From a virus, in the IMG/VR virus record IMGVR_UViG_3300034279_001199, positions 1-36,138 of that record: a stretch of 36,138 bases of DNA; one strand, given 5' to 3'. The notes beneath the pieces were generated by a model that was given only the letters and a program-made list of their open reading frames with translations, made no database searches and was not told the origin of the DNA. The stretch's first letter is position 1. Each line of letters begins with the position of its first letter. Positions 8,480 through 17,236 of the stretch are shown here, piece by piece. Both the position numbers and the translations under genes were made by a program.

Positions 8480-9015
8480 CAGCGCCCCCGCAGCGGAGCT
8501 AGCGCGGATGCGACGGCTTGCCGCCTGAGCGTGGCGACGAGGTCGTCTAGAACCTCTGCGGCGACCTCGCGGACCAAGGGCTTGACGTAGGTGTTGACCA
8601 CCGTCTGCGTGCGCGGCGTGCCTTTGCGGTGGACGTACAGCGCATAGGGCGCCTGATTCGTCAGCTCGATGTTGCTACGGACGCCGCCGCGGCTGCCGAC
8701 CTTTGCGCGCCAGCCCGAGTAGAAGAGCCCCTTCCGGTACGTCTTGCGGCTGACCTTGCGCACGCGGTCAAGCAGCCGATCGGCGGCGGCCTGCACCACG
8801 CGGCCCACGATCGCCGCGGCGGTCTTGTTGGTCGCCAGCGCCGCGATCTCGGGCGACGTCAGGACGCGGTCTAGGCGGATCTCCAGCCCAGACCCGCCGG
8901 ACACCGAGCCGGGGCCAGCGCCGCCGAGCTTGACCAGAATCTCCCGCTGCACGTCGAAGCGCAAAAGCGGACGATTCTTCCGGTCGCCGATGGTGGTGGA
9001 GACGGGCGGCGCCAT
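8479..9015 (-). CDS. HK97 gp10-like neck / head-tail joining protein
   Basis: 178 residues. The segment IELTNQAPYALYVHRKG matches the typical N-x-x-P-Y-A-x-Y-V-H-x-G signature of HK97 gp10-like proteins, and the preceding helices are basic (RLLDRVRKVSRKTYRKG). These proteins act between connector and tail terminator. Gene order (adaptors, gp10-like, terminator, tube) supports it. Starts and stops overlap both neighbours by one base. Confidence 0.75.
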   Translation of the reverse strand: MAPPVSTTIGDRKNRPLLRFDVQREILVKLGGAGPGSVSGGSGLEIRLDRVLTSPEIAALATNKTAAAIVGRVVQAAADRLLDRVRKVSRKTYRKGLFYSGWRAKVGSRGGVRSNIELTNQAPYALYVHRKGTPRTQTVVNTYVKPLVREVAAEVLDDLVATLRRQAVASALAPLRGR

Positions 9016-9728
9016 CAGCGAGCCCCTGCAGGACCGGGGCGCGGGAAGCCGACATCACCGGGCGAACCGGGCAGCGTGTCAGGGCCAACGCCCGTCGCGT
9101 CGCCAAACGCCAGCGGAGCACGGGACCACCAGTCTTCATACTCGGTGTCGAGCGATCGGGCTTCGTCCGCGAAGTGCTGCGCGCCAGTCAGGCTAAACGC
9201 GCTGCGATGGATGATGCTCAACGCTCGGAGCATCGCGGGAAACGACAGCGGGCCAGCGTCCCAGAGATCCATCGCCGTCGCCGACGAAAGCTCAGTGCTG
9301 CCGACGATCCGCCGCAGGACGTCGGCCGTCGCGATCTCGCACTCCACCTCCCAATCGGAGCGGCCGGCGGGGTAGCCGGTGCCGAGCCACGCCCGAAAGC
9401 CGATCACCTGCAGCGTTGAGACGAGGTTCCAGCGGCTGTCCAGCGTGCGCGAGACGTACACCGGGCGCTGAATGTCGGCCGTGAGCGGCGAGGTCAGCGA
9501 CCAGACCTCATACGCCCCGGTGCCGAGCTCCAGATCGGAAGGAACCGTGATCGTGACCGACCCCGACGTCACCGAGCCCGAAGCGGCCGACGTGCCGGCG
9601 CGGTTGTACAGCACGTAGGTGCCGGTAACCGTGGCCTGCGTGGTGCCGCTGTGGATCGAAAGCTGCCGCGCCACGGACTGACCCCGTGGCACGATCGCTG
9701 GCTTGGTGAGGGCGGGGACGTAGGCCAC
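9015..9728 (-). CDS. probable head-tail connector with N-terminal beta domain
   Basis: 237 residues from a GTG start. The first ~95 residues are a beta-rich Ser/Thr/Gly segment (TQATVTGTYVLYNRAGTSAA, GSVTITVPSDLELGTGAYEV). Residues 100-200 are mainly helical (DWEVECEIATADVLRRIVGS) and the end is a Pro/Gly-rich tail. It lies between connector-type genes, so an adaptor or neck role is likely; the beta domain could sit on the outside of the neck. I do not recognise a specific family. Confidence 0.55.
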   Translation of the reverse strand: MAYVPALTKPAIVPRGQSVARQLSIHSGTTQATVTGTYVLYNRAGTSAASGSVTSGSVTITVPSDLELGTGAYEVWSLTSPLTADIQRPVYVSRTLDSRWNLVSTLQVIGFRAWLGTGYPAGRSDWEVECEIATADVLRRIVGSTELSSATAMDLWDAGPLSFPAMLRALSIIHRSAFSLTGAQHFADEARSLDTEYEDWWSRAPLAFGDATGVGPDTLPGSPGDVGFPRPGPAGAR

Positions 9729-9730
9729 GC

Positions 9731-10273
9731 TCAGGCGCTCCAGGCAGCGGAATCAGCGACGCCAGGGCGAACGAGGCAGCTATACGCCGCGTCGCTCACG
9801 GAATCAGCGGAGACCGCGAAGAAGTACAGAGTCTCATCGGCGGAATTGGTGGCCGTGCAGGCAAAGGCCCCGGTCGCATCGGTGCGGACGAGCGCGCGGC
9901 CGGAACCGGAGCCCACGATCGCGCCGGTGGTCGCCGACCCGTAGCTGAGCGTGGCGGATGCGCCGACCGCAAAGCGAGACGAGCTGCCGACGATTAGCAC
10001 CTCGCGCGCGGAGGTGATCGGCGTTCCGTCGGTGCGGTTGAGCTGCATCGTGAGGGCCGCGGTGGTCGCGCCGCCAGTGGCGTTCGGGACCGTGAGAACG
10101 CCGGTCACGACGGTGTCGGAGACGGTATCGCCGGCAAAGGTGAGCCTACCGGCAGACGAGACGGTAAGGATGGTCGTCCCGCTGGAGTTGATGACGGTGA
10201 GCGCGCCGGTGTCGTCGACGGTAAGCGAGGCCGAAGACCCCGCAACGCCGCCGGTCTGGAAGAGGTTGGGCAT
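9731..10273 (-). CDS. beta-rich virion surface protein (head fibre or decoration candidate)
   Basis: 180 residues, almost wholly Ser/Thr/Gly/Ala/Val beta sequence (ASLTVDDTGALTVINSSGTT). The early part resembles the repeating beta turns of phage fibre stems, and the later part (GTPITSAREVLIVGSSSRF, GAFACTATNSADETLYFFAV) resembles an Ig-like domain. It lies among head and neck genes rather than tail-fibre genes, so a head fibre or neck-decorating protein is plausible. A GGAGC ribosome site precedes the ATG. No enzymatic motif. Confidence 0.5.
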   Translation of the reverse strand: MPNLFQTGGVAGSSASLTVDDTGALTVINSSGTTILTVSSAGRLTFAGDTVSDTVVTGVLTVPNATGGATTAALTMQLNRTDGTPITSAREVLIVGSSSRFAVGASATLSYGSATTGAIVGSGSGRALVRTDATGAFACTATNSADETLYFFAVSADSVSDAAYSCLVRPGVADSAAWSA

Positions 10274-10279
10274 GTTCGG

Positions 10280-10663
10280 CTAGCTCCGCGTGTCGAAGGG
10301 GTCAGAGGGTGCGGTCCCGAGTGCCCGGATGATGGCCTTCGGGATGGTCGGGGTGGACGCCGAAGCCGCTGCGGCCTTCACGTCCCAATCATCGGCCTGC
10401 TGTTTGAGCAGGTCATAGTTGCTCGTCTGCGTCACCGAGCCTCGGTCATTGCTAAAGTCCTGCGCCTCGCGAGCCACGCGCCCAGCAAGGCACCGGTAGC
10501 CCTCAGCGACAGCACCTTGCCACGTCCCGCGGTCGGCGATCCAGTCGTTGATCTCGTCGTCGGAGAACGTCCACAGGCGCGCGCCGCCGGTGTCGTTGAG
10601 CGCGCGCCTTGCCCGGTTGAGGCCCGACGACGATCCAGCGGTGTAGCTGGCGAGCACGGCCAT
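10280..10663 (-). CDS. head-tail adaptor protein (gp6/gp15-like)
   Basis: 127 residues, helical, with the layout common to first adaptors: RARRALNDTGGARLWTFSDDEINDWIADRG, then long amphipathic helices (VAEGYRCLAGRVAREAQDFS) and a short C-terminal tail. These proteins bind under the portal and extend the DNA channel. It follows the major capsid gene and the 56-residue ORF, a normal place. Recognised by pattern, not by database search. Confidence 0.65.
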   Translation of the reverse strand: MAVLASYTAGSSSGLNRARRALNDTGGARLWTFSDDEINDWIADRGTWQGAVAEGYRCLAGRVAREAQDFSNDRGSVTQTSNYDLLKQQADDWDVKAAAASASTPTIPKAIIRALGTAPSDPFDTRS

Positions 10664-10666
10664 GGG

Positions 10667-10837
10667 TCACCGCTTGCGGGTAGGTGCTGCCGTAGCGACG
10701 GGCTCGGTCTTGGCCTGCCCATCCAGACGATCGAAGATCGCGAGCGCGACACGCAGGATCTCGCGGTGGTACTCCGCTGGCGCGCCGAGCCTTTCGGAAT
10801 CGGCAAGCCGGCGAGCAGTCGCAAGATCCCGCGGCAT
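10667..10837 (-). CDS. small hypothetical protein after the capsid gene
   Basis: 56 residues, MPRDLATARRLADSERLGAP at the start, helical and basic at the end (PTRKR). Its ATG overlaps the stop of the major capsid gene as TGATG, so it is translated by coupling. It stops three bases before the adaptor start. No family recognised; the coupling and tight spacing are the evidence that it is a gene. Confidence 0.6.
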   Translation of the reverse strand: MPRDLATARRLADSERLGAPAEYHREILRVALAIFDRLDGQAKTEPVATAAPTRKR

Positions 10838-11847
10838 CAGCTCACGGCCTTGTTGGCGCAGTAGGCGCCGCGGAAGTCGCGCACGCCAGCGCCGAAGCGG
10901 TAGGCACACTGCACGATGTGGACCCTGCGCGAGTCGTCGCGGTACACGGTGACGCTGGGTGCGCCCGAGTCGTACACGTCGACACCAGCGTCGGCGGTGG
11001 TGACCCACCACGCATCGGCATCGTCGGTCAGGTACGGGTGGATCAGCGGCTCCAGCGTGCCCTTCATCGCGTTGATCGCGTTGGTGCTGTCGGCCGGCGA
11101 GCCCTCGGACTGCAGGATCTGCAGGGCGGTGGTGCGCAGCCCGCGAGGCACGACGAGGTACCGCGGGTTGACGATGACGCGCTTGCCGCGCTCGTCGACC
11201 GCGTTGGTGATGCTCATCGCGGTCAGCACGGTGTCGAGGTTGGTGGCGCTGAGCGCAAGCGACACCGTGAGGTTGACGCCCTGCGATCCGGTGTTCGTGA
11301 CACCCTTGAGCGGGTGCGCGTTGCCGGTCGCGGCAAACCACGGCTTCCCGTCGTAGATGAACTTCGGGTAGGCGTCCGCGTTGCCGACGTAGGAGCCGTC
11401 GAAGTACTCCTGAGAGCCGGCGCTGAGCGTGCCCTTCTGCAGCATCCCGGCGATCCGCAGATCCTTCGAAATGATCGCGTTCTTGGCGTAGCTTGCGACG
11501 AACTTGCGAACGAGGCCTTCAACGCGGCCTTGGGCGTTCTCGGCCTCAAGCAGCGAATCGGGGATCTCGATCTCGTCGGCGTACTCGTCGGCGCTGACAA
11601 GGACCGGGTAGCCTTCACCCATGCGCTGCGAGTTGACGCGCTCGCCGTCGCGGCGCTTGGACGGCGTGCCCACGCCGATGATGCCGACCGACTTGTCACC
11701 GAAGGGCGCATCCGACATCGCGGCGATCGCCATGACGTTCGTGAACTTCGGGTAGTAGGCCTGATCGGGCTGGTACTCGTCGGCGACGATGCGGTAGCCG
11801 AGGTTGGTGACGAACTTTGGAAGCTCGGTAGCGGAAAGCGAAGGCAT
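10837..11847 (-). CDS. major capsid protein
   Basis: 336 residues. The N-terminal arm (LPKFVTNLGYRIVADEYQPD) is followed by mixed alpha/beta segments, among them EIEIPDSLLEAENAQGRVEG, a long helical spine and NPRYLVVPRGLRTTALQILQ, which is typical of the P-domain of HK97-fold shells of the Mu gpT type. Gene order (portal, scaffold, decoration, capsid, adaptors) fits. It is coupled to the decoration protein by a one-base overlap. No N-terminal delta domain or protease is seen, which agrees with the separate scaffold gene. Confidence 0.85.
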   Translation of the reverse strand: MPSLSATELPKFVTNLGYRIVADEYQPDQAYYPKFTNVMAIAAMSDAPFGDKSVGIIGVGTPSKRRDGERVNSQRMGEGYPVLVSADEYADEIEIPDSLLEAENAQGRVEGLVRKFVASYAKNAIISKDLRIAGMLQKGTLSAGSQEYFDGSYVGNADAYPKFIYDGKPWFAATGNAHPLKGVTNTGSQGVNLTVSLALSATNLDTVLTAMSITNAVDERGKRVIVNPRYLVVPRGLRTTALQILQSEGSPADSTNAINAMKGTLEPLIHPYLTDDADAWWVTTADAGVDVYDSGAPSVTVYRDDSRRVHIVQCAYRFGAGVRDFRGAYCANKAVS

Positions 11848-12272
11848 CAGACCACCCCAGCAGGCGTGCGGACGATCCGAACGATCGCGCGGTTGTTGGT
11901 GACGTCGACCTGCATGATCTCGACGCAGTCATCCGTGGAGGCGGTGACATCGAGCGAGGTCGGGCCGGCAAGGTCGCACATCTTGCCCAGCATGGCTTGG
12001 GTGATCGTGCCGGTCCCGACGGTGTAGCGGTAGAGGGTGGCCGTCGAGACGTCGACGCCGCACGTCGCGTCGCCGTCAGCAGCGCCACCGGTGACGGTGT
12101 CGAAGGCGACGCCGATCGGGTCGTTGCCGCCCGCCGCAGCCGGGCTGAGGTAGCCGCTGGAGTCGAGCACGACGAGATCGCCGGCGACGATCGAGGCGGA
12201 CGCGGTGACGAGGTAGGGAAGGATCTGGCGGTCGCCAGACACATACCCAAGATCGAGATTCGGGGTCGGCAT
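11847..12272 (-). CDS. capsid decoration protein
   Basis: 141 residues, beta-rich with the usual order of head-stabilising proteins: VTASASIVAGDLVVLDSSGY, then PIGVAFDTVTGG and a C-terminal strand pair NNRAIVRIVRTPAGV. These trimeric or monomeric proteins bind the outside of the shell. It lies directly upstream of the capsid gene and has a strong AGGAGG ribosome site (AGGAGGCGAC), as expected for a protein made in hundreds of copies. DUF2190-like by general look. Confidence 0.7.
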   Translation of the reverse strand: MPTPNLDLGYVSGDRQILPYLVTASASIVAGDLVVLDSSGYLSPAAAGGNDPIGVAFDTVTGGAADGDATCGVDVSTATLYRYTVGTGTITQAMLGKMCDLAGPTSLDVTASTDDCVEIMQVDVTNNRAIVRIVRTPAGVV

Positions 12273-12284
12273 GTCGCCTCCTGG

Positions 12285-12884
12285 CTACTTGGGGCCGAAC
12301 TTCTTGAACATGGCTTTGATCGTGGACACTTCGAGTCCCGCCAAATCCTTGCGCTCACTCCGAACCCAGGCTTCCTCTGCGGGCGTGAGATCCGCCCCTG
12401 CCCCGCCGCCGCTCACCGGTGCCGCGCCGCCAGCCGGGTAGGTGGCGGGTGCAGGCGTAGGGGCCGCGGCTTGCGCCTTGACCAGCGTCAACATGCGGGC
12501 GATCGTCGGCTCGTCGGTGATGCCGTCAAACGCTGCCCGCTGCTCAGGGGTGAGCGATGCGATGGCTGCGGCGTTGGCCTCCTTGAGCTTGTCGTTCTCC
12601 GCGCGTTTGTGCTCGCGCCACGCCTCGGCATCAGCCTTCAAGGCCTCGGCATCGGCGATCCGTTGCGTGAGCGCGGCGTTCTCCTTGGCGAGAGCGTCAC
12701 GCTCCGCCGTCGTCTGGGTCGCGCGAGCATTGAGTGCCCGCCGTTCTCCGCGCAGCCGCTTGACCTCTTCCCCGAGGCCCCGCACATCGCGATCGATGAT
12801 GCGCTCTTCGTCGCCCTCCAGCACAACGATCTGCGCCGGCTGGCCTGGGTCCACAGGATTCGCGCTAGGAATGACCGGATCCAC
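12285..12884 (-). CDS. capsid scaffolding protein
   Basis: 199 residues from a GTG start. Residues about 25-95 form a charged coiled coil (VKRLRGERRALNARATQTTA). A Pro/Ala/Gly-rich linker follows, and the end is a basic helix, STIKAMFKKFGPK, like the capsid-binding tail of scaffold proteins. It is placed between portal and capsid genes. It would guide procapsid assembly and leave before packaging. No protease motif is present, so the capsid probably matures without a fused protease. Confidence 0.75.
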   Translation of the reverse strand: MDPVIPSANPVDPGQPAQIVVLEGDEERIIDRDVRGLGEEVKRLRGERRALNARATQTTAERDALAKENAALTQRIADAEALKADAEAWREHKRAENDKLKEANAAAIASLTPEQRAAFDGITDEPTIARMLTLVKAQAAAPTPAPATYPAGGAAPVSGGGAGADLTPAEEAWVRSERKDLAGLEVSTIKAMFKKFGPK

Positions 12885-12975
12885 CCTGACCCCTACGCCC
12901 AGATGCGGCCTAAAGCCGAGCGGTGGCGACCCGCGATGAGGTTCTTCGACACCTTGTCACGGGCTCGACAATCTG

Positions 12976-14538
12976 TCAAGCGGCCGGCGTTTCTGGCGAC
13001 GGCTCGGCAGGGTCAGGCGTGTCGTCGGCCATGCCTTCGATCGCCCCAACCCCATCCATCTGCAGCATCCGAAGCAAGGCCTCGGCACGCTGGATGGCGT
13101 CGATCGTCCCGCCCTGCCGCGCCTGCAGCTCGGCCTGAGCAGCGCGGGCATACTCGCCGGGATCGCGGCTGTCGGAGGTGACGCCCATCGCCTGCAGGTG
13201 CTTGATGACGTCTTCGCTGGTCATGAAGCCGGCGTTCGCGAGCTCGGCGTAGAGTCGCGCCAAGAGCGTCACGTCTTGCGACACCGCCGGCCCGCCGTCG
13301 ATCTCCACCACGTCGGAGCCCTCGCCCCATGGCGTGTTGGTCATCATCGCCAGCGCGTAGCCCATGGCAAGCTCGGCGCCGTCGAAGAACGCCTCACGGA
13401 TCGGGGAGATGAACCCCACGAAGGCCTGCGAGCGGAGCGACAGCGCGGCGCCCGACGACGACGCCGAAGCGTCCGCAAACATGAACTCGGGCAACGTCTG
13501 CACCATCGCGGCGCGGGCCGACTCCATGGTCTTGACGATCACGTCTGCGCCGGCAAACGACGGCTCCAGATACTTGAGGTCCGAGTCTTGTGGAATCGCG
13601 ACCGTCCGGCCCTGCTGCTGCAGCGTCGCGTTCTCGCCGAGGTCGACGCCGACGCCGACCACAAGCGGGTTTGAGTGCCGCGTGCCGAGCGTCTGGATCT
13701 GCTTGAGGTAGCTGTCAAACGCCGCCACCGCTGCATCGTAGCCGTACCCAGCCTGACAGCAAAACGAGCCATCCAGCACGGGCATGAAGCACAACCGGAC
13801 GACGGGCACGACGCCGAGCGGGTTCGGCCCGCTTTCCTCGGCGATGAGCACGCCGTCAACGTAGGCACGGACATCCGTCGGCGTCAGGATGCGCCGGTAC
13901 CTGCGCGGCTCGGGCGCCATCTCGATCGACCCGTCCGGCATCACCGTCTCTTCGGGCGGCAGCACCACATCAATGATCGCGCGGATGACGTCGATCCCGG
14001 TCCGGTCGTAGGTGAGCTGGTACGCCTCATAGGGGTGGAGCACGATCCGCGGGATCGCGGCCGCCGTCTGCACCACCTCCAACAGCGCCTCGCCCTCGCT
14101 GCAGACGGTGCGCGCCCAGAGGTGGCGCCGCTCGTCGATCTTCGAGGCTTCCCACACCTGATCGATCTGCACTCGGAGCGCGGCGCGGGCGTCTTCGTCG
14201 GTCACACTGGAGTCGACCGACACGCGCCACTCGGGGCTGGCGATGGACGCCGCGTCGACGTTGACCACAAAGGCGATGTCGCGGTAGAGCCGCTGCGCCT
14301 CGGCGCTGATGTTGTTCGCGCTGTCGAGCGCGCGGAACAAGCCCATGTCGCGCACCTCGGCGTCACTGTAGCCGAGCGCGAGGTAGGACCGACGACGACG
14401 GATGACCTCGGCGATCCGTGTCTCCCGGCTCTCGGGCCACTCGCGGCCCATGCGGACCCTCAGGTTGTTGCGCGCGTTGATCTGCGCCGATGACGAGTAT
14501 CCGCGCGTGTCGTAGGTCACGCCTCCGTTGCCTGCCAT
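12976..14538 (-). CDS. portal protein
   Basis: 520 residues. The ATG at 14538 overlaps the large-terminase stop (TGATG); the upstream 30 codons in frame lie inside the terminase gene and are ignored. The sequence has the usual portal layout: an N-terminal helical part (RRRRSYLALGYSDAEVRDMG), a central mixed domain with IVLHPYEAYQLTYDRTGIDV, long stem and crown helices, and a Pro/Glu-rich acidic end. It forms the dodecameric DNA entry ring. Assignment rests on size, place after the terminase and overall pattern. Confidence 0.8.
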   Translation of the reverse strand: MAGNGGVTYDTRGYSSSAQINARNNLRVRMGREWPESRETRIAEVIRRRRSYLALGYSDAEVRDMGLFRALDSANNISAEAQRLYRDIAFVVNVDAASIASPEWRVSVDSSVTDEDARAALRVQIDQVWEASKIDERRHLWARTVCSEGEALLEVVQTAAAIPRIVLHPYEAYQLTYDRTGIDVIRAIIDVVLPPEETVMPDGSIEMAPEPRRYRRILTPTDVRAYVDGVLIAEESGPNPLGVVPVVRLCFMPVLDGSFCCQAGYGYDAAVAAFDSYLKQIQTLGTRHSNPLVVGVGVDLGENATLQQQGRTVAIPQDSDLKYLEPSFAGADVIVKTMESARAAMVQTLPEFMFADASASSSGAALSLRSQAFVGFISPIREAFFDGAELAMGYALAMMTNTPWGEGSDVVEIDGGPAVSQDVTLLARLYAELANAGFMTSEDVIKHLQAMGVTSDSRDPGEYARAAQAELQARQGGTIDAIQRAEALLRMLQMDGVGAIEGMADDTPDPAEPSPETPAA

Positions 14539-16001
14539 CACGCCCCCACAAGCCGCATCGGCTGCGCCGGTTGAATCCGCGTCGACATGCTGGCGAGGTA
14601 CCACAGAAGCACGCTCATCGCATCCCACAGATCATCGTGGTCCGTGTCCGGCACGCTCACGATCTGCGCCACGAAGGCCGCCACCCAAGGCGCGGACACC
14701 GGAAGCTTGATCTCACCCGACGCCCAGCGCGCAAGGTAGGGGTGCATCCGCTGCACCTTGTCGCCGCGCCCAGCGACGGACACGGCAACCACGGTCAGCC
14801 CGCGTCGACGCAGCGCGGGGATCCAGGCCTGCCCGACGCTCGTGTCTTCGATCGCTACCGTGACCTGCCGATTCGTCACGCCGCGGTACTCTGCCGCGAG
14901 GTCGGCTAGGCGTTGCTCGGTGTCTGGACCATCGCGACGCACGGCCTCGGCGTGCAGGATGTAGACCTCGTTCCGGAGGATGCCGCTGACGACGATTCCC
15001 GTGGGATCGTTGTGGTCCGCTGTCTTCGCGGCCGGGTCCACCGAGATCACGATCTGCGCGCAAGCCTTCGCCTGCCCATGCGCGTCCGCCTCGTACCGAT
15101 GCCCGCACCACGCGTCGAGGATGACCGAGCCACCTTCGCGCGTCGGCCGCTGCTGGTAGAGGCTCGACCAGATTGGCGAAGCGTCGACGAGGTGCGGCAT
15201 GGATGCGTGCCACTCGGCGCCGTAGCGTTCGGGCCAAAGGTACTCTCCGGTCGCGCGGCCGTCTTGCTCGCCCGCCTCCGCTCGACAGCGCCACGTCATC
15301 CGGCGCAGGCGCCCAGGGTATTCCGACTCGATCCACCCGCTGATGTCGTCAAGCCCGCGGCGCGTCTCCATCAGGACCAGCGGCCCACCTTCGGAGCGGC
15401 TGACGACGTCCTCTAGCAGCCACCGTCGCGTGCTCCGCTTCCATGCCTGCGACCGCTGCCGCTCGGCGCTGCCGGTGACGTCGTCGACAACGGTCAGACG
15501 CGAGCCGATGCCGCCGGTAGCCACCCCGGATCCGACGCCAACGAAGCGCCCGCCGCCCACTGTCAGCCAGCTCGTTCGCTGCCACGTCTCGCCGGGCGCC
15601 AAGTGCGGGAACGCACCGCCCAACCGCTCCACCATCGCGCGCGCAGCCATGCTGACGTCGTCGGCACGGTCGTCGGTGGACGTCGCGTAGAGGACCGACG
15701 CGCCCGGAATCAGCGCCATCACGCGGGCCGGCAAGACGCGCCCGACGTGCTCGCTCTTGCCGTGTCGAGGCGGCGCCTCCAGGGCCCACCACGTACCGCG
15801 GCCGGCGACAGCATCGGCGGCGATCTCATCGCACACCGCGGAGATCGAGCGTGCGAACCGGTGCGGGACGTAGCGGCGGCGGTCGCGGTACCACGCGGTC
15901 GCGATCGTGCTCCGGTTGACGCACCGCCGCGCAAGGTCAGCCTCTGCCGCCTCCCGGATGATCGCGGCCTCGTCCACCTGCGGTGTCGGCTTGCGTCTCA
16001 C
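14538..16001 (-). CDS. terL: terminase large subunit
   Basis: 487 residues from a GTG at 16001 that overlaps the upstream stop (GTGA). The frame extends upstream but only as Arg/Gly-rich shadow. ATPase: Walker A-like APPRHGKS at residues 76-83, Walker B-type LTVVDD, and a coupling-type motif LMETRR. Nuclease (RNase H-like): ISVDPAAKTADHNDPTG with the first acidic residue, AIEDTSVGQAW, and the late DTDHDDLWDAM with conserved Asp residues. The motor packages DNA into the procapsid through the portal. All key motifs are visible, so function is secure. Confidence 0.92.
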   Translation of the reverse strand: MRRKPTPQVDEAAIIREAAEADLARRCVNRSTIATAWYRDRRRYVPHRFARSISAVCDEIAADAVAGRGTWWALEAPPRHGKSEHVGRVLPARVMALIPGASVLYATSTDDRADDVSMAARAMVERLGGAFPHLAPGETWQRTSWLTVGGGRFVGVGSGVATGGIGSRLTVVDDVTGSAERQRSQAWKRSTRRWLLEDVVSRSEGGPLVLMETRRGLDDISGWIESEYPGRLRRMTWRCRAEAGEQDGRATGEYLWPERYGAEWHASMPHLVDASPIWSSLYQQRPTREGGSVILDAWCGHRYEADAHGQAKACAQIVISVDPAAKTADHNDPTGIVVSGILRNEVYILHAEAVRRDGPDTEQRLADLAAEYRGVTNRQVTVAIEDTSVGQAWIPALRRRGLTVVAVSVAGRGDKVQRMHPYLARWASGEIKLPVSAPWVAAFVAQIVSVPDTDHDDLWDAMSVLLWYLASMSTRIQPAQPMRLVGA

Positions 16002-16219
16002 GTCGATCCCGCCAAGAGCTCCAGCGCCCTCACCTTCGCCTCTTGCAGCGTCCCGTTGACGAGGTCGCCACCACCAGCGGACACCCACCAGCCCGGCCCC
16101 ATCGGCTCGATCTCCACGACGACGACGCCACCCACGACGAGGTGAGCGCCTCCGCCGTGTCGAGGCTGCCACACGGTACCGCTCCCGGCCGTTTGCGCGT
16201 GGGTACCGCTACCGGTCAT
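15998..16219 (-). CDS. small hypothetical protein upstream of terL
   Basis: 73 residues, MTGSGTHAQTAGSGTVWQPR at the start, then a Gly/Val beta stretch (HLVVGGVVVVEIEPMGPGWW) and a C-terminal helix (TLQEAKVRALELLAG). The ATG overlaps the previous stop as ATGA and its own stop overlaps the terL start as GTGA, so it is fully coupled. The beta-beta-alpha order could be a small adaptor fold. Family not recognised. Confidence 0.65.
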   Translation of the reverse strand: MTGSGTHAQTAGSGTVWQPRHGGGAHLVVGGVVVVEIEPMGPGWWVSAGGGDLVNGTLQEAKVRALELLAGST

Positions 16220-16614
16220 GCCCCATCCATCGCGTCGAACGCCGCGCGGGTGATGTCGTCGCCGGGTGAGGGGCGGTCGTCCCGGTCCACGTCGAGCCAC
16301 AACAGCAGCGCGGTCGCCGCCTCGTGATGCCCGAACTCCTCCAGTTCGTGCGCGGCCTCGGGGATCTCGGACCACAAGAGCGTGTCGTACACCGGCTCCT
16401 CATCGATCCGCACCTCGTGGACCACGCGACCGCAGAGGTCAATCACGGCGGCAATGGTGAGCCCTGCGCGCGGTGGGTAGTCCAGCCCCGGCGCGATGTC
16501 GTTGGAGTCGACCGGCGCGATCCTCGGCGTCGCCCGGTAGCCAAGCCTTGGCACGGCGCGAGCGAGGCTCATCGCCAGACCGATCGGCAGCACGTCCCGG
16601 TTGACGTCACCCAC
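16216..16614 (-). CDS. hypothetical acidic protein
   Basis: 132 residues. The start MGDVNRDVLPIGLAMSLARA leads into a mixed alpha/beta body (GLTIAAVIDLCGRVVHEVRI) and an acidic Asp/Glu-rich C-terminal half (WSEIPEAAHELEEFGHHEAA, LDVDRDDRPSPGDD). It overlaps the upstream gene by 8 bp and couples to the next by ATGA. It is one of four small genes between the two terminase subunits. No function can be given. Confidence 0.65.
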   Translation of the reverse strand: MGDVNRDVLPIGLAMSLARAVPRLGYRATPRIAPVDSNDIAPGLDYPPRAGLTIAAVIDLCGRVVHEVRIDEEPVYDTLLWSEIPEAAHELEEFGHHEAATALLLWLDVDRDDRPSPGDDITRAAFDAMDGA

Positions 16615-17236
16615 GGGTCACCACCAACGCCAGCCGGGCATAGTCGTTGCCAGAGAGCGCGAGGAAGGCGGGATCGGTGATCACGCCGTTGATGGAAATC
16701 TCGGCGCCGGCTTTGCCTGACCCGTAGTTCCTGATCGTGACCGCGTGCTGAATGGGGAACGTCTGCGCGGGCTCGGCTTCGGCGTCAGCATCAAGCCTTG
16801 CCCGGAGGTCGACGGTCTCACGCATCAGGGCGGCAACACGCGCCGGCACGTTGCTGTGGTAGGTCTCGCCCATCGCCAGCGCGGCAGCGTTCACCCATGC
16901 GCGGTACTGGTTGGCGTTGACCTGCGCCTCATGCGCCGCGGCAACCACCCGCCTCGCCGCCTCGCTCAGCGTCTCGCCGTCGGTGGCGCCGAGGATGGTT
17001 CGGGCGTCGTCGAGCATGGAGCCCATGCCGAGCACGCGGCTGGCCTGCGCGTCCCGCTGCCGGTACGCCTGATCCCGCTCAGCGATGGCGAGGTCGAGGG
17101 CTTCCTCTGCGGCTTTGGCGCTGGCGAGGTGGTGGAGGGCGGTCGCGACAACCCTGCTTAGGACGCTCGTCTCGGTGGCGCAGTTGCCCGCGATCTCGTG
17201 CAACGCTGCCTCGCTCATCGGCTCAAACGTGCTCAT
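16607..17236 (-). CDS. hypothetical coiled-coil protein
   Basis: 209 residues from the ATG at 17236, chosen because it overlaps the upstream stop (ATGA) and follows GGAGCCACACC. The first ~150 residues are almost all helix (LHHLASAKAAEEALDLAIAE) and probably coiled coil; the last ~50 are beta-type (TIRNYGSGKAGAEISINGVI). Acidic overall. Members of this kind are common in phages as unknown structural or regulatory proteins. Not recognised further. Confidence 0.65.
   Translation of the reverse strand: MSTFEPMSEAALHEIAGNCATETSVLSRVVATALHHLASAKAAEEALDLAIAERDQAYRQRDAQASRVLGMGSMLDDARTILGATDGETLSEAARRVVAAAHEAQVNANQYRAWVNAAALAMGETYHSNVPARVAALMRETVDLRARLDADAEAEPAQTFPIQHAVTIRNYGSGKAGAEISINGVITDPAFLALSGNDYARLALVVTRG

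Noticed and set aside
11997-13181. Plus-strand frame of 394 codons across decoration, scaffold and portal genes
   Set aside because: Spans several well supported minus-strand genes and the gap between them; composition is typical of a shadow.
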